A DNA stretch of 64,000 nucleotides from CALDUY01 sp046350255 (GTDB lineage Bacteria > Planctomycetota > Planctomycetia > Gemmatales > Gemmataceae), in contig JAXMAV010000010.1 in assembly GCA_046350255.1 (NCBI GenBank), positions 186,001-250,000 of the forward strand, in the 5' to 3' direction. Under the pieces are notes generated by a model. That model searched no databases and had not been told where the DNA came from. It was given only the letters and a program-made list of their open reading frames with translations. Each line of letters opens with the position of its first letter. The first letter of the stretch is position 1. Positions 1-9,378 of this stretch are shown piece after piece. Position numbers and translations under genes: made by a program.

Positions 1-3000
1 CGCAACGATGGCTTCCGCCTCGGCGAAGCCAGCCTGCACTACGCGGGGGATCTGTCGTTCGGCGGCATGGTGCAGATCAAGGGGGTGGCCGCGGGTGTGC
101 AGGACCTGGGCGTCACCTTCGGGCAAGAGTTCGAGTTCGACGGCGCGGTCTTCATCGCCGCGGACGAGGCGATCCTCTTCCCCGGCAAGAAGTTCGAGAT
201 GAAGCTGACCGATGGCCCCGACTCCGACAGCGAGGCCGTCCGCACGACGCTCAAGTTCACCGACAATCTGCCCAGCGGCTTCGCCTTCAAGGTGGACACC
301 GGCGATCTGAAGTTCGGCAACTTCCTGACCGTACACGCCTCCAACTTCGAGATCGACACCACCAACACGCCTCCCTTCCCCGTCGTCAACTTCGGCTCGC
401 TGGCCGCCACCATCTCCGCCGGCCCGCTCAAGCTGGGCGGCGAGATCCGGGATTTCGGCTTCCTCAACGACGGCACCATCCGCACCGGGCCCGCCTTCGG
501 TGTCTTCGTCAGCGTCGATAAGGTGGATGGCAAGAGCTTCCAGTGGCCCGACTGGCTGCCCATCCGCCCCACCGAGTTCGGCATCCAGTGGCGCGACCTG
601 CAGAACCACCCAGAAGAGTTCAAGCTCATCGTCTCCGCGGCGGTGGAGAGCATCAAGGGGCTCCCCAAGCTCGATTTCTCCGGGTCGATCCAGGGCATCG
701 AGATCGACGTCGGTCTGCTCCAGCAGGGGCAGTTCCCCATCACCGGCATCGAGTCGATGGGCGTCTCCGTCTCGGGTGACCTGTTTGGCGGCAAGGTGAA
801 TGGCGGACTCATCGGCGGCATCATCAAGCTCGACTCGACCGGCGCCGAAATCTCTCCGCTCGACCAGATTACCCCCATCGCCGACCGCGTCTTCTTCCTG
901 GGCGTCGAGGGCGGCTTCACCATCTCCGGCCAGGGCGGCTTCACCCTTCGCTTCGCACTGACCGAGAAGGGCCCCCTGGGGGTGCAGGTGACCGGCGACC
1001 TCCCCGAGGGCATCCTGCTCGAGCCGATCAGCGGGCTGAAGCTCTCGGGCTTCTCCGGTGGCGTCGAGTTCTTCAAGTCGCTGCCTGACGCCTACAAGCC
1101 CGAGGATCTGCTCGATCCCAACTTCGCTCCGGCCCTCACCAACGCCAGCAAGCTCGACGCCGACCAGTGGCTTCAGGCCACCCGTCGGCAGGTGATCGCC
1201 CAGTACAACTCTCTGAAGGAGAACCCCGTGGCGGGGGGCTTCCTCGCCGCCTTCCGCAACCCGCTCCTCATCTCCGGCGGCGGGCAGATTGTCTTCCACA
1301 CGCCCGAGTCGGTCCTCAAGATCAACGCCGAGGTGCGCATCTCGGTCGATCCCAACCTCGACGAGAACTTTGTTCCCCTGGGCCTCCCGAAGGTCAAGCT
1401 CCTGCTCACCGGCGACATCCTCCTGTTCGGTGGACTGCAACGCTCGCCCGCGCGCATCTTCGCCGATCTCTCGAAGATCGAGGACGGCACTGCCAAGCTG
1501 CTGCTGATGGCCCAGGACATCCCCGCCGGCACCAACCCGCTCCTGCTCCCCGTGCCCATCCCCATGTCGCTGGAGCTGCGGGGCGCCGTCAGCCTGAAGT
1601 ACTTCGGCCCCAATGGCGAGGAGGTGGACTTCTACGACGATACCCCCACGCCGACCAGCCCCACGGCCCAGTTGATCGACCCCGCGCAGGACGGCCAGAT
1701 CAGCCAGGGCAAGCTGAGCCAGAACCGCTACGTGGACGTGCAGTTCTCCCCCTCGCCCGACGCCACCCTGGACGCCGCCTCCATCACCGACGCCGACCCG
1801 GAGCTAGTGCTTGTCCTGCCCGATGGCACGCGCCTCACGCTCGGGGGCGCCGCCGTGCATCCCGAGGGCGCGGCCGAGAACGTCTATCGATTCACCCTGC
1901 CGGGAACCCTGGCCATCGACCTGGGCGAGTACGAGATCCGGCTACTCCCTGGTTCGTGGCAAGACAGCCTCGGCCAGCAGGGGGCGGAGCAGTTGCTGCG
2001 TTTCGCGGTCGTCGGCGCCACGGTCGAGCTGGCCGGCCCGACCAACAACGACCGCATCGATCGCGCCGCCATCCATCAGGCCGGGCGCCTGGCCATCCGC
2101 TTCCAGCCCACCCCCGGTGCCGTCCTCGACCTCGGCAGCATCCTCGATGCCGCCCCCGAGGTCGCCTTGACGGGCCCTGCGTCCGCCGGCGTGAGTCTCG
2201 GCCAGCCTGTGCGCGACCTGCAGGACGATCTTCTCTTTTACTATCCCTTCACCGGCACCTTTGGGGTCGGCCCCGTCGGCGTGACGCTCCTCGACGGCGC
2301 CTGGACCGATTCGCAGGGCAATGTCAGCGGCGCTCGCTCGTTCGCCTTCACCGTGACCGGGCCCGAGGTCCGCCTGCGCGACCCCGCCGACGGCACCACC
2401 GTCGCCGTTGCCGAGCTGAACCAGCGCGGCTACCTCGAGGTCTACTTCACCCCATCCGGCGGTGTCGCCGTGGACCCGGTCAGCTTGACCGATGCGGCCC
2501 CCGAATTTGTCCTATCCGGCGCGGGTGCCGGCGTGAGCGTCAGTGGCGTCGCCGTCCCCGTGCCCGGCGAACCCAACGTCTACCGCTACGCACTCCTGAG
2601 CGCCTTCACCCAGGCCGGCGCGGTCACCGTCGAGTTCCTCGGCGGGTCGTTCCAGGATCTTCAGGGCGTGGCCTCGGCGTCCCGCACCGAATCGTTCCGG
2701 CTCGAGGGGGTCGCCGCCCACCTCGTTAGCCCAGCCCCGTTCTCCACGGCAGGGGTGACGCTACTCAACAGTCGTGGCTATCTCGACGTCCGCTTCACCC
2801 CGACGGCTGGCGCCACCCTGGACGAGGCCGCCATCCTCGACGCTGCCGCCGAGTTCACCCTGGAAGGTCTCGCTGCTGCTGACGTGGTGATCGACGGCGC
2901 CCCGACGCCGCTGGGTAACGGGCTCTATCGCTACGCCTTCACCGGGGTGTTTCAGCCCGGCGCGGTGACCCTCCGCTGGATCGCCAGTGCGGCCGCCGAT

Positions 3001-6000
3001 TCCGCTGGATTCCTGACGACGCCCCGCGCCGACACCTTCCGCCTCGAGGTGCCCGCGGTCGAGCTGGCCAGCCCCAGCGACCGGCTCCGCGTCGATCGGT
3101 CGAAGATCAACGATGCGGGTTACATCGACGTCCGCTTCCTCGACCGCACCGGCCGTGGCCTTGCCGAGGCATCCATCACCGATGCCGACGCCGAGTTCCA
3201 GCTCCTGGTGCTCGATGAGTCGGGCCAGAACTGGATCGTCCACCCCCAGGTCGGTGTCAACGGCGCCGCCCTGCGAAATCCCGATGGCTCCTACCGCTAC
3301 TTCTTCTCCAACGCCTTCAACCCCGGCGTCGTCCGGGTCCAGTTCCTCGAAGGCTCCTTCACCGACGTGGACGGCGCCGCCAACCTCGCGGCCGAGCAGC
3401 AGTTCGTCGTCGTCAACAACGCCCCGAGCTTCGAGTTCCAGATCGAGGGCCACCTCGTCTATCGGACCGGCTTCAAGTCCCGCCTCTTCGGCGATCTGTC
3501 CAACCCGGATCAGGTCCGGGACCTGCTCAAGATGCTCGAGCCGATTGTCGGCGAGATCGGCGGCAACGACGAGGCCGGCATGCAGGCGCTGCGCGATTTC
3601 GTCGCCGGCATCGACACCGGCCTGTCGATCATTCAACCGTTCCTCACCCAGCCGCTGATCACTCTGGACGGCTTCATCCGCTTCGGCTCGGAAATGCTCG
3701 TGGGCCCCGCGTCCGAGATTCTGGGCGCCCGCACGACGCTGGATATCTCCGGTGCCATCGGCGTCTATCTGCTCGGTCCAGTCGGGGCCGCTGCGGGGCG
3801 CATCGTGCTGCAGGTCGATGGCCACGGCATCAACGTGTGGGGCGTCGCCGAGCTGCGAGCCGAGCTGAAGGTACTGCGCAAGGCGGGCATCGACCTCCAG
3901 GCCTTCGGCGTGCTGCAGTTCAACACCACCGGGGTTGAGCAGGTCGAGTCGCTCACCCTCAAGGGCATGGGCCCCAACGGCAGCGACCTGACGCAGACCT
4001 ACCAGATCGAACCTTACTCGCTGATGGTGGCCGCGGCCGGCAAGATGATCTTCAGCGTGCCGACGTTCAACGACGCCGCCCCGTTCGGGCAGGAGATGTT
4101 CCGCATCAATGCCGTCGCCTCGCTGAACATCAGTTCCGAGGGGCTGGCCATGTTCGTCAAGGGCGACCTGGAGATCGGCCCGCCCGACGTGCGTCTGCTC
4201 GACATCGACGCCCTGGGCGTGTTCATCATCAACGATCAGGGCTTTGCCGGTGACGTGCAGGTGTCAGCCACCGTCGGTGACATCCCGGCGCTCAAGGACT
4301 ATCTCCAGCTCGACGTGTCGGCTCGCGTCGTGTTCAACGTCACCGGCCAGGCGCAGCAGGTCAAGATCCTCGATCGCTTCCTTGATTTCCTGACGCCGGA
4401 GTTCAAGGCGCTGCTCGTCGATATCGAGAACCCCTTGCCGCCGGGCTACACGCAGACCTTCGCCAACACTGCCACGAAGGCCTACGTCGTCCCGGCCGCG
4501 CCGCCCCCGCCGCCCGTGGACGACGGCACCCCCGCGCCCGCCGGCCCCTACATCGTCATCGCCGCCCAGGGCAACCTGATGGTCGGCGGAGCCTTCCGAC
4601 TGCACGGCGACTTCTACTTCGAGGTGAACGCCACCCCCGAGATGTTCGTGACGCTCAACGGCAGCATCGCCCTCGATCCCCTCGGGGCGGCGGCCATCAG
4701 CGGCACCTTCCACATCGATCGCCACGGCGCCTACGGCGGCCTGCAGATTGGCGCCAGCCTCGATGTCGGCCCCCTGTCGGTCTTCGGCGCCGCCCAGTTC
4801 GAGTTCAACACCCAGGCGATCCCTGCCCAGGTCGCGCGCTACCGCTTCGACTTCGACCGCGGCCAGGTCACCGACGAGCGCGAGATTGTCACCCTCGGGC
4901 CCGGCGCCTTTCGCATCCACGTCGCCGGCCATCTCAAGCTGGCCAATTCGTTCGACCTCCAGGGCCAGTTCCTTCTCGAAAACCAGCCCGACATCATCGC
5001 CGTCCACATCGACGCGAAGTTTGACGCCTTCGGCGCCAACCTGCTCACCGTCAACGGCGATGCCGCCATCGTCAAGACCGGCGCGACCGGCTTCGTCGCC
5101 AACCTCGCCGCCCAGGCCCAGGCCCCGTTTGCGCTCGACGGCGTCTTCGAGATGCAGGCCAACTTCCTCCTGCAGATCAACACGCGCACCGGCAACGCCC
5201 AGGACGCCTACGACCTCGGCCTTGCCCGCGACAGCTTCCTCGTCCGCTTCGATGGCTCGCTCAACCTGCTCAGCGTGCTGGAGCTATCCGGCAGCGGCTT
5301 CATCGAGTACAAGCTCGGCGTGTTCCGCATGCAGGTGGCGATGCAGACCAGCTTCTTCGGCCTCGCCAGCCTCAGCGCTAGCGGCTTCTTCAGTAGCGAG
5401 GGCGAGTTCGACCTCTACCTCGGTGGCAGCTTCAGCATCGGCGCCCCTGGCTTCCTCGGCGTCCAGGCTGGCGGCAACATTCACATCTCCCTGCTGGACA
5501 GTAACGGCACCGAGGCGTTCGGTGATGGTAACACCGTCCTGCGCGTCAACGGCGGCCTCGGCGGTACCTTCTGGGTCTTCGGCTTCTCCTTCGGTGCCAA
5601 CGTTGGCGTCAACTTCGCCAGCGACACCGGCGTTCTCTCCATCACGCCGTCCATCACCATCAACCTTCTCTTCTTCTCCATCACCCACTCCACCACGTTC
5701 AACCTCGGCGTGCTGAAGGTCAACCCGCCCGTCTACGTTGCCGGCAATGCCGACGACACCTTCGGCCAGGCATTCCGCGGCGGCGCCCTTTACCTGAACA
5801 TGGGGCCGCGCGCCGCCCTGCGCAACTACGACGTTACCGAGACCGGCGAACACTTCTCCATCGAGTACGTGGGCCCGGACCCCGACCAAGGCGGACACAT
5901 CGTCCGCGTCACTGGCAATGGCCTGCGTCGCACCTACCGCGGCGTGACCGAGATCATCGCCGATGGCGGCACTGGACGCGACCTCATCGAGACCGACGCC

Positions 6001-9000
6001 GCTCTGCCCGTCCCCGTCACCTTCCGCGGCGGCGCCGAGAATGACCGCCTCCTGCATCGCGGCTCTGGGCCCGCCTTTCTCCAGGGCGGCGACGGCCAGG
6101 ACGAGATCGAAACCCACGCCAATGTCGGCCCCGTATTCCTCGACGGCGGCGGCGACAGCGACACCCTCCGCCACCTCGGCACCGCACCGGCCACTCTCGT
6201 CGGCGGCTTCGGTGACGACACCATCCAGGGCGGTCTCGGCGACGATCGCTTCGTCTTCGCCGAGGGCTACGGCTACGACCTGCTGACCGACGCGGGCGGC
6301 ATCGCCACGCTCGACTTCGACACCGCCGTCAGCAGCCTGCACGGCTCGCTCACCACTGCCGGCGCTCTGATCAACGGCTCCTCCACCACCCGTCTCCACT
6401 CTGCCGACGCCTTTGTCCGCGTCGATGACGGCTCCGAACTGCTTGGCCCGACCTACGCCCCGGTGCGCCTGGTCCACGACGGCGGCCACCGACTCGTCGT
6501 CCAGCACGCCGGCCATCCGTTCGCCGAGGGGGACGAGATCGAGATCGCGACCCCCGACTCCACCCTGGGCACGGCCCTGCGCACCAAGGCCCGCTGGCGC
6601 ATCACCGAGGTGACCGCGGCCGGCTATGTGCTGGAGCTACCCGCCGACCAGACCAACCGGGGCGTGGTGGCGAAGGTGTACTATTACGACGACGCCGGCG
6701 TCTCCCGCAGCCGCGACACCGTGATCCTGCACGACGGTAACCGCACGGCGACGGTCTACCATCCCGACCACCCCGTCGCGGTTGGCGACACCATCTACCT
6801 CGTCAGCCCCGAGGCCAGCTACTACAACGGCGAGTTCACCGTCACCGCGGTCGGCGCTGACTGGTACGCCCTCGACGTCCCCTTCGACCTGGTGCGCGAC
6901 TCGGCCAGCACCGACTTCGGCGTGGCCAACCTCGTCCTCGGGCTGGGCGACGACCGCATCGACACCGACGTTGCCCAGGCCGTCGAGACGACCCTGACCG
7001 ACCGGCGATTCGGCAAGGACGAGGTGTTTGTCTCTGGTCCCTTCCCCAGCGCCGTCACGCTCGAGGCGGGGCGCTTCCTGGCCTCCGACCTGCGGCTGAC
7101 GTTCGCGGAGGGAATCGACCGGCTCACCCTGTTCAGCCCGACGCAGGCGCTGACGCTCAACAGCGCCACCGGGACCGCCGACCTGGGCGCCCTGGGCCTG
7201 CGCGTCGTCGCCGACCTAGTCGATCTGAACACAGCCATCGACGCCGGCCATCTCGTGCTGGAAAGCCGCGCCACGATTACTGTCGATCATCCCGTCAACG
7301 TCTCGCATGATGGCTACATCGACCTGCGGGTCTTCGGCGACAGCGCGGATATCGTCCTGGAACAGCCGCTGACCGTCTCGACCGGCGACAGCCAGGATGG
7401 CCTTGGCGACGGCTGGATCCGCCTCCTGGCCCCGGATGGCTCGATCACTGGTAGCCAGGCGTTGAGCTTCGTCGCGCCGAATAGCCACCTCATCTACAAG
7501 GCGAAGAACGCCCCCACCGGCACACTCCAGACGCACCTCGAGAAGCTGACCTTCGCCTACGGCCCGCACGGCACCCCAGGCGATGTCTCCATCGTCGAAC
7601 AGGACGGCCTGATCCTGACCAGCCTCGACGACTACGACACGCCGTTCGCGCCAGATCTGGTGTACGGTGACGGCACCTTCGCCGGCATCACCTGGTTGAC
7701 CACTGCCCCGGCCGGATGGCTCGACCAGATGCGCGGAGGCAGCACCCCCGGAGGCAGCAGCCCCTTCGCCCTGGTAGTGCCGGCCGGCGCGCTGCGCCTC
7801 CAACTCCTGGCGGAGGATTCCCTCCTTTACCTCGAATCCGGCCAGATCACCACGCAGGCCGCCGGCCAGGACATGACCTTCCTCGCCGACGACGTCAGCT
7901 TCCGCTCGGGTGCCGCGCAGGTGATCGGCACCGGCCGTCTGAGCATCCAGGCCAACCAGGCGGTGTGGAACTACCGGCTGGGCACCGCAGGCGAGAACGC
8001 CGCCGGATCCGATCTGCTCCGCAGTGCCTTCGCTCGCAGCATGGACCTGACCAGCGGCGACCTGGCCGCCCTGGCGGACGGCTTCGCGCAGATCACCATC
8101 GGCCGCAGCGACGCCGGCAACACCATGGTCCTTGGCGATGCCATGGACGCCGAGTTCATCAAGTTCACGGGTCAGGAGCGCCTGCGTGACGCCCGCTTCC
8201 GCGACCCCACCCTGCTCCTCACCGACACGCTGACCGTCGCGGGCGATGTGGAAGCGACCGGCACGCTCGAGATCCGCGCCGCCGGCAGCGCGGTGGTGGA
8301 GGGGCCAAACCTCCACGTGCCCACCGGCGGCATCGACTCGGGGCTCGAGGCGCTCCAACTGATCCTGCAAGTCGGCCAGGATCTGCAGGTCAACGGCTGG
8401 CTCCTCGCCGCCGCCCTGCTCGACGTGGCGGTCCACGGTGAGGTGACCATTGACGTCGGCGCTCGTCTGGAAACGCGCAACGACGACAACACCTTCCGCC
8501 TCGACGCGGGAGGCAACCTGAGCATCGCGGGCGAGGTGAAGGCCGGCGGCCTGCGCGGCAAGCCGCAGCTGAACGCTGACGGTGCCATCTACCTGCGCGA
8601 AGGCGGCTCGATCTCCGCCCCGGGCGCGGGCGCTCAGATCGATATCCAGTCCGACGTCCGGGTGACCATGGAACCCGGAACCGCGGTGCTGGCCGGCGTG
8701 ACCTTCGACCACTCGACCGGATCGCCGATCCCCACCGTCACCGGCGCGGGCTCCAGCGTCCGCATCCGCTCACCGCAGGAACTGTTCCTCCCCGGCACGG
8801 TGGCCGCCAGTGATGGCATCACCCTCGAGGGCGGCCCCTCGACGCTCGATTACAGCGCCTACTTCCAGTCGCGCTTCCCGTCCGAGCATCCGCTGCACGC
8901 GCGCAGCCACTATGCCATCCTGGTCACCGGCACGCTGCTGACCTTCGGCGACGCCCGTGACCTGGTGCTGAGCTCCACGGACGACGTGATTATCAGCGGC

Positions 9001-9378
9001 AACATCGACCTGCGCGGAGCCGGCTCGAACCTGATCCTGCAGTCCGACCGCTCGCTCTTCGTCGAGGGTTTCACCACCCTGGCCAGCGGCAACATCACCC
9101 TCTACGGCGGCGTCGCTCTCGATGGCACCGACCGTGTCGGCGCTGACGAAACCAGCGTGACCGTCTACGAGGGCTCGCTCCTCACCACCGGGAACGCCAG
9201 CAGCCGGATCGACGTCCGCGGGGCAACGAACATCGCGCTGCTCGGCTCGCTGGTCGCGGGTGGCACCGTCACGAGCACTGGCATCCACTGGGCCAGCCCC
9301 GGTGATGCTGCCATCACCGTCCGCGCCGGGCAGCAGATTCCGTCGCCGCCGCCTGGCCTCTCGTTCCGTCACGCTTGA
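1..9378 (+). CDS. Giant extracellular beta-repeat protein, 5' part (5' end outside window, frameshifted at 3' end)
   Basis: The frame is open from the first base of the window, so the gene begins upstream; the first internal ATG is at 67. The roughly 3,125 visible codons encode a low-Cys, Gly/Asp/Thr-rich beta-structure protein typical of giant planctomycete surface proteins. Five tandem ~117-residue modules lie at 1660-3420, long beta-rich segments at 3420-5740, and an RTX-like patch with GGxGxDxx turns at 5950-6280. From about 7000 the sequence resembles filamentous-haemagglutinin/beta-helix repeats. The frame stops at 9378 within a repeat, while the same type of repeat continues immediately in the +2 frame. 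This half is therefore probably the N-terminal part of one product with 9260-19996. A cell-surface or matrix role is inferred; no enzyme domain is recognised. Confidence 0.85.
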   Translation, partial: RNDGFRLGEASLHYAGDLSFGGMVQIKGVAAGVQDLGVTFGQEFEFDGAVFIAADEAILFPGKKFEMKLTDGPDSDSEAVRTTLKFTDNLPSGFAFKVDTGDLKFGNFLTVHASNFEIDTTNTPPFPVVNFGSLAATISAGPLKLGGEIRDFGFLNDGTIRTGPAFGVFVSVDKVDGKSFQWPDWLPIRPTEFGIQWRDLQNHPEEFKLIVSAAVESIKGLPKLDFSGSIQGIEIDVGLLQQGQFPITGIESMGVSVSGDLFGGKVNGGLIGGIIKLDSTGAEISPLDQITPIADRVFFLGVEGGFTISGQGGFTLRFALTEKGPLGVQVTGDLPEGILLEPISGLKLSGFSGGVEFFKSLPDAYKPEDLLDPNFAPALTNASKLDADQWLQATRRQVIAQYNSLKENPVAGGFLAAFRNPLLISGGGQIVFHTPESVLKINAEVRISVDPNLDENFVPLGLPKVKLLLTGDILLFGGLQRSPARIFADLSKIEDGTAKLLLMAQDIPAGTNPLLLPVPIPMSLELRGAVSLKYFGPNGEEVDFYDDTPTPTSPTAQLIDPAQDGQISQGKLSQNRYVDVQFSPSPDATLDAASITDADPELVLVLPDGTRLTLGGAAVHPEGAAENVYRFTLPGTLAIDLGEYEIRLLPGSWQDSLGQQGAEQLLRFAVVGATVELAGPTNNDRIDRAAIHQAGRLAIRFQPTPGAVLDLGSILDAAPEVALTGPASAGVSLGQPVRDLQDDLLFYYPFTGTFGVGPVGVTLLDGAWTDSQGNVSGARSFAFTVTGPEVRLRDPADGTTVAVAELNQRGYLEVYFTPSGGVAVDPVSLTDAAPEFVLSGAGAGVSVSGVAVPVPGEPNVYRYALLSAFTQAGAVTVEFLGGSFQDLQGVASASRTESFRLEGVAAHLVSPAPFSTAGVTLLNSRGYLDVRFTPTAGATLDEAAILDAAAEFTLEGLAAADVVIDGAPTPLGNGLYRYAFTGVFQPGAVTLRWIASAAADSAGFLTTPRADTFRLEVPAVELASPSDRLRVDRSKINDAGYIDVRFLDRTGRGLAEASITDADAEFQLLVLDESGQNWIVHPQVGVNGAALRNPDGSYRYFFSNAFNPGVVRVQFLEGSFTDVDGAANLAAEQQFVVVNNAPSFEFQIEGHLVYRTGFKSRLFGDLSNPDQVRDLLKMLEPIVGEIGGNDEAGMQALRDFVAGIDTGLSIIQPFLTQPLITLDGFIRFGSEMLVGPASEILGARTTLDISGAIGVYLLGPVGAAAGRIVLQVDGHGINVWGVAELRAELKVLRKAGIDLQAFGVLQFNTTGVEQVESLTLKGMGPNGSDLTQTYQIEPYSLMVAAAGKMIFSVPTFNDAAPFGQEMFRINAVASLNISSEGLAMFVKGDLEIGPPDVRLLDIDALGVFIINDQGFAGDVQVSATVGDIPALKDYLQLDVSARVVFNVTGQAQQVKILDRFLDFLTPEFKALLVDIENPLPPGYTQTFANTATKAYVVPAAPPPPPVDDGTPAPAGPYIVIAAQGNLMVGGAFRLHGDFYFEVNATPEMFVTLNGSIALDPLGAAAISGTFHIDRHGAYGGLQIGASLDVGPLSVFGAAQFEFNTQAIPAQVARYRFDFDRGQVTDEREIVTLGPGAFRIHVAGHLKLANSFDLQGQFLLENQPDIIAVHIDAKFDAFGANLLTVNGDAAIVKTGATGFVANLAAQAQAPFALDGVFEMQANFLLQINTRTGNAQDAYDLGLARDSFLVRFDGSLNLLSVLELSGSGFIEYKLGVFRMQVAMQTSFFGLASLSASGFFSSEGEFDLYLGGSFSIGAPGFLGVQAGGNIHISLLDSNGTEAFGDGNTVLRVNGGLGGTFWVFGFSFGANVGVNFASDTGVLSITPSITINLLFFSITHSTTFNLGVLKVNPPVYVAGNADDTFGQAFRGGALYLNMGPRAALRNYDVTETGEHFSIEYVGPDPDQGGHIVRVTGNGLRRTYRGVTEIIADGGTGRDLIETDAALPVPVTFRGGAENDRLLHRGSGPAFLQGGDGQDEIETHANVGPVFLDGGGDSDTLRHLGTAPATLVGGFGDDTIQGGLGDDRFVFAEGYGYDLLTDAGGIATLDFDTAVSSLHGSLTTAGALINGSSTTRLHSADAFVRVDDGSELLGPTYAPVRLVHDGGHRLVVQHAGHPFAEGDEIEIATPDSTLGTALRTKARWRITEVTAAGYVLELPADQTNRGVVAKVYYYDDAGVSRSRDTVILHDGNRTATVYHPDHPVAVGDTIYLVSPEASYYNGEFTVTAVGADWYALDVPFDLVRDSASTDFGVANLVLGLGDDRIDTDVAQAVETTLTDRRFGKDEVFVSGPFPSAVTLEAGRFLASDLRLTFAEGIDRLTLFSPTQALTLNSATGTADLGALGLRVVADLVDLNTAIDAGHLVLESRATITVDHPVNVSHDGYIDLRVFGDSADIVLEQPLTVSTGDSQDGLGDGWIRLLAPDGSITGSQALSFVAPNSHLIYKAKNAPTGTLQTHLEKLTFAYGPHGTPGDVSIVEQDGLILTSLDDYDTPFAPDLVYGDGTFAGITWLTTAPAGWLDQMRGGSTPGGSSPFALVVPAGALRLQLLAEDSLLYLESGQITTQAAGQDMTFLADDVSFRSGAAQVIGTGRLSIQANQAVWNYRLGTAGENAAGSDLLRSAFARSMDLTSGDLAALADGFAQITIGRSDAGNTMVLGDAMDAEFIKFTGQERLRDARFRDPTLLLTDTLTVAGDVEATGTLEIRAAGSAVVEGPNLHVPTGGIDSGLEALQLILQVGQDLQVNGWLLAAALLDVAVHGEVTIDVGARLETRNDDNTFRLDAGGNLSIAGEVKAGGLRGKPQLNADGAIYLREGGSISAPGAGAQIDIQSDVRVTMEPGTAVLAGVTFDHSTGSPIPTVTGAGSSVRIRSPQELFLPGTVAASDGITLEGGPSTLDYSAYFQSRFPSEHPLHARSHYAILVTGTLLTFGDARDLVLSSTDDVIISGNIDLRGAGSNLILQSDRSLFVEGFTTLASGNITLYGGVALDGTDRVGADETSVTVYEGSLLTTGNASSRIDVRGATNIALLGSLVAGGTVTSTGIHWASPGDAAITVRAGQQIPSPPPGLSFRHA
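1660..3420 (+). repeat. Five tandem ~117-residue protein modules
   Basis: Five consecutive modules start near 1660, 2010, 2350, 2700 and 3045. Each opens with a short strand ending in P-x-D/N, then a line like GYLDVRFTPTAGATLDEAAI, then D(A)xPEF/VxL and a closing strand with SFTDxxG. The spacing is about 350 bases. They look like tandem Ig-like or beta-sandwich domains, but I cannot name the family. The similarity is at protein level; the DNA copies have diverged. Confidence 0.75.
5950..6280 (+). other. RTX-like (hemolysin-type) calcium-binding patch within the giant protein
   Basis: The translation shows spaced Gly/Asp turns such as GGTGRDLIE, GGAENDRLL, GGDGQDEIE, GGFGDDTI and GGLGDDRFVF. 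These resemble the nonapeptide GGxGxDxUx of hemolysin-type calcium-binding repeats, though the spacing is irregular. Such patches fold in extracellular Ca2+, which fits a secreted protein. Confidence 0.65.

Noticed and set aside
1660..3420. Tandem modules as a possible DNA repeat or CRISPR array
   Set aside because: The repeat unit is protein-level and about 350 bases long, without short identical repeats or spacers.
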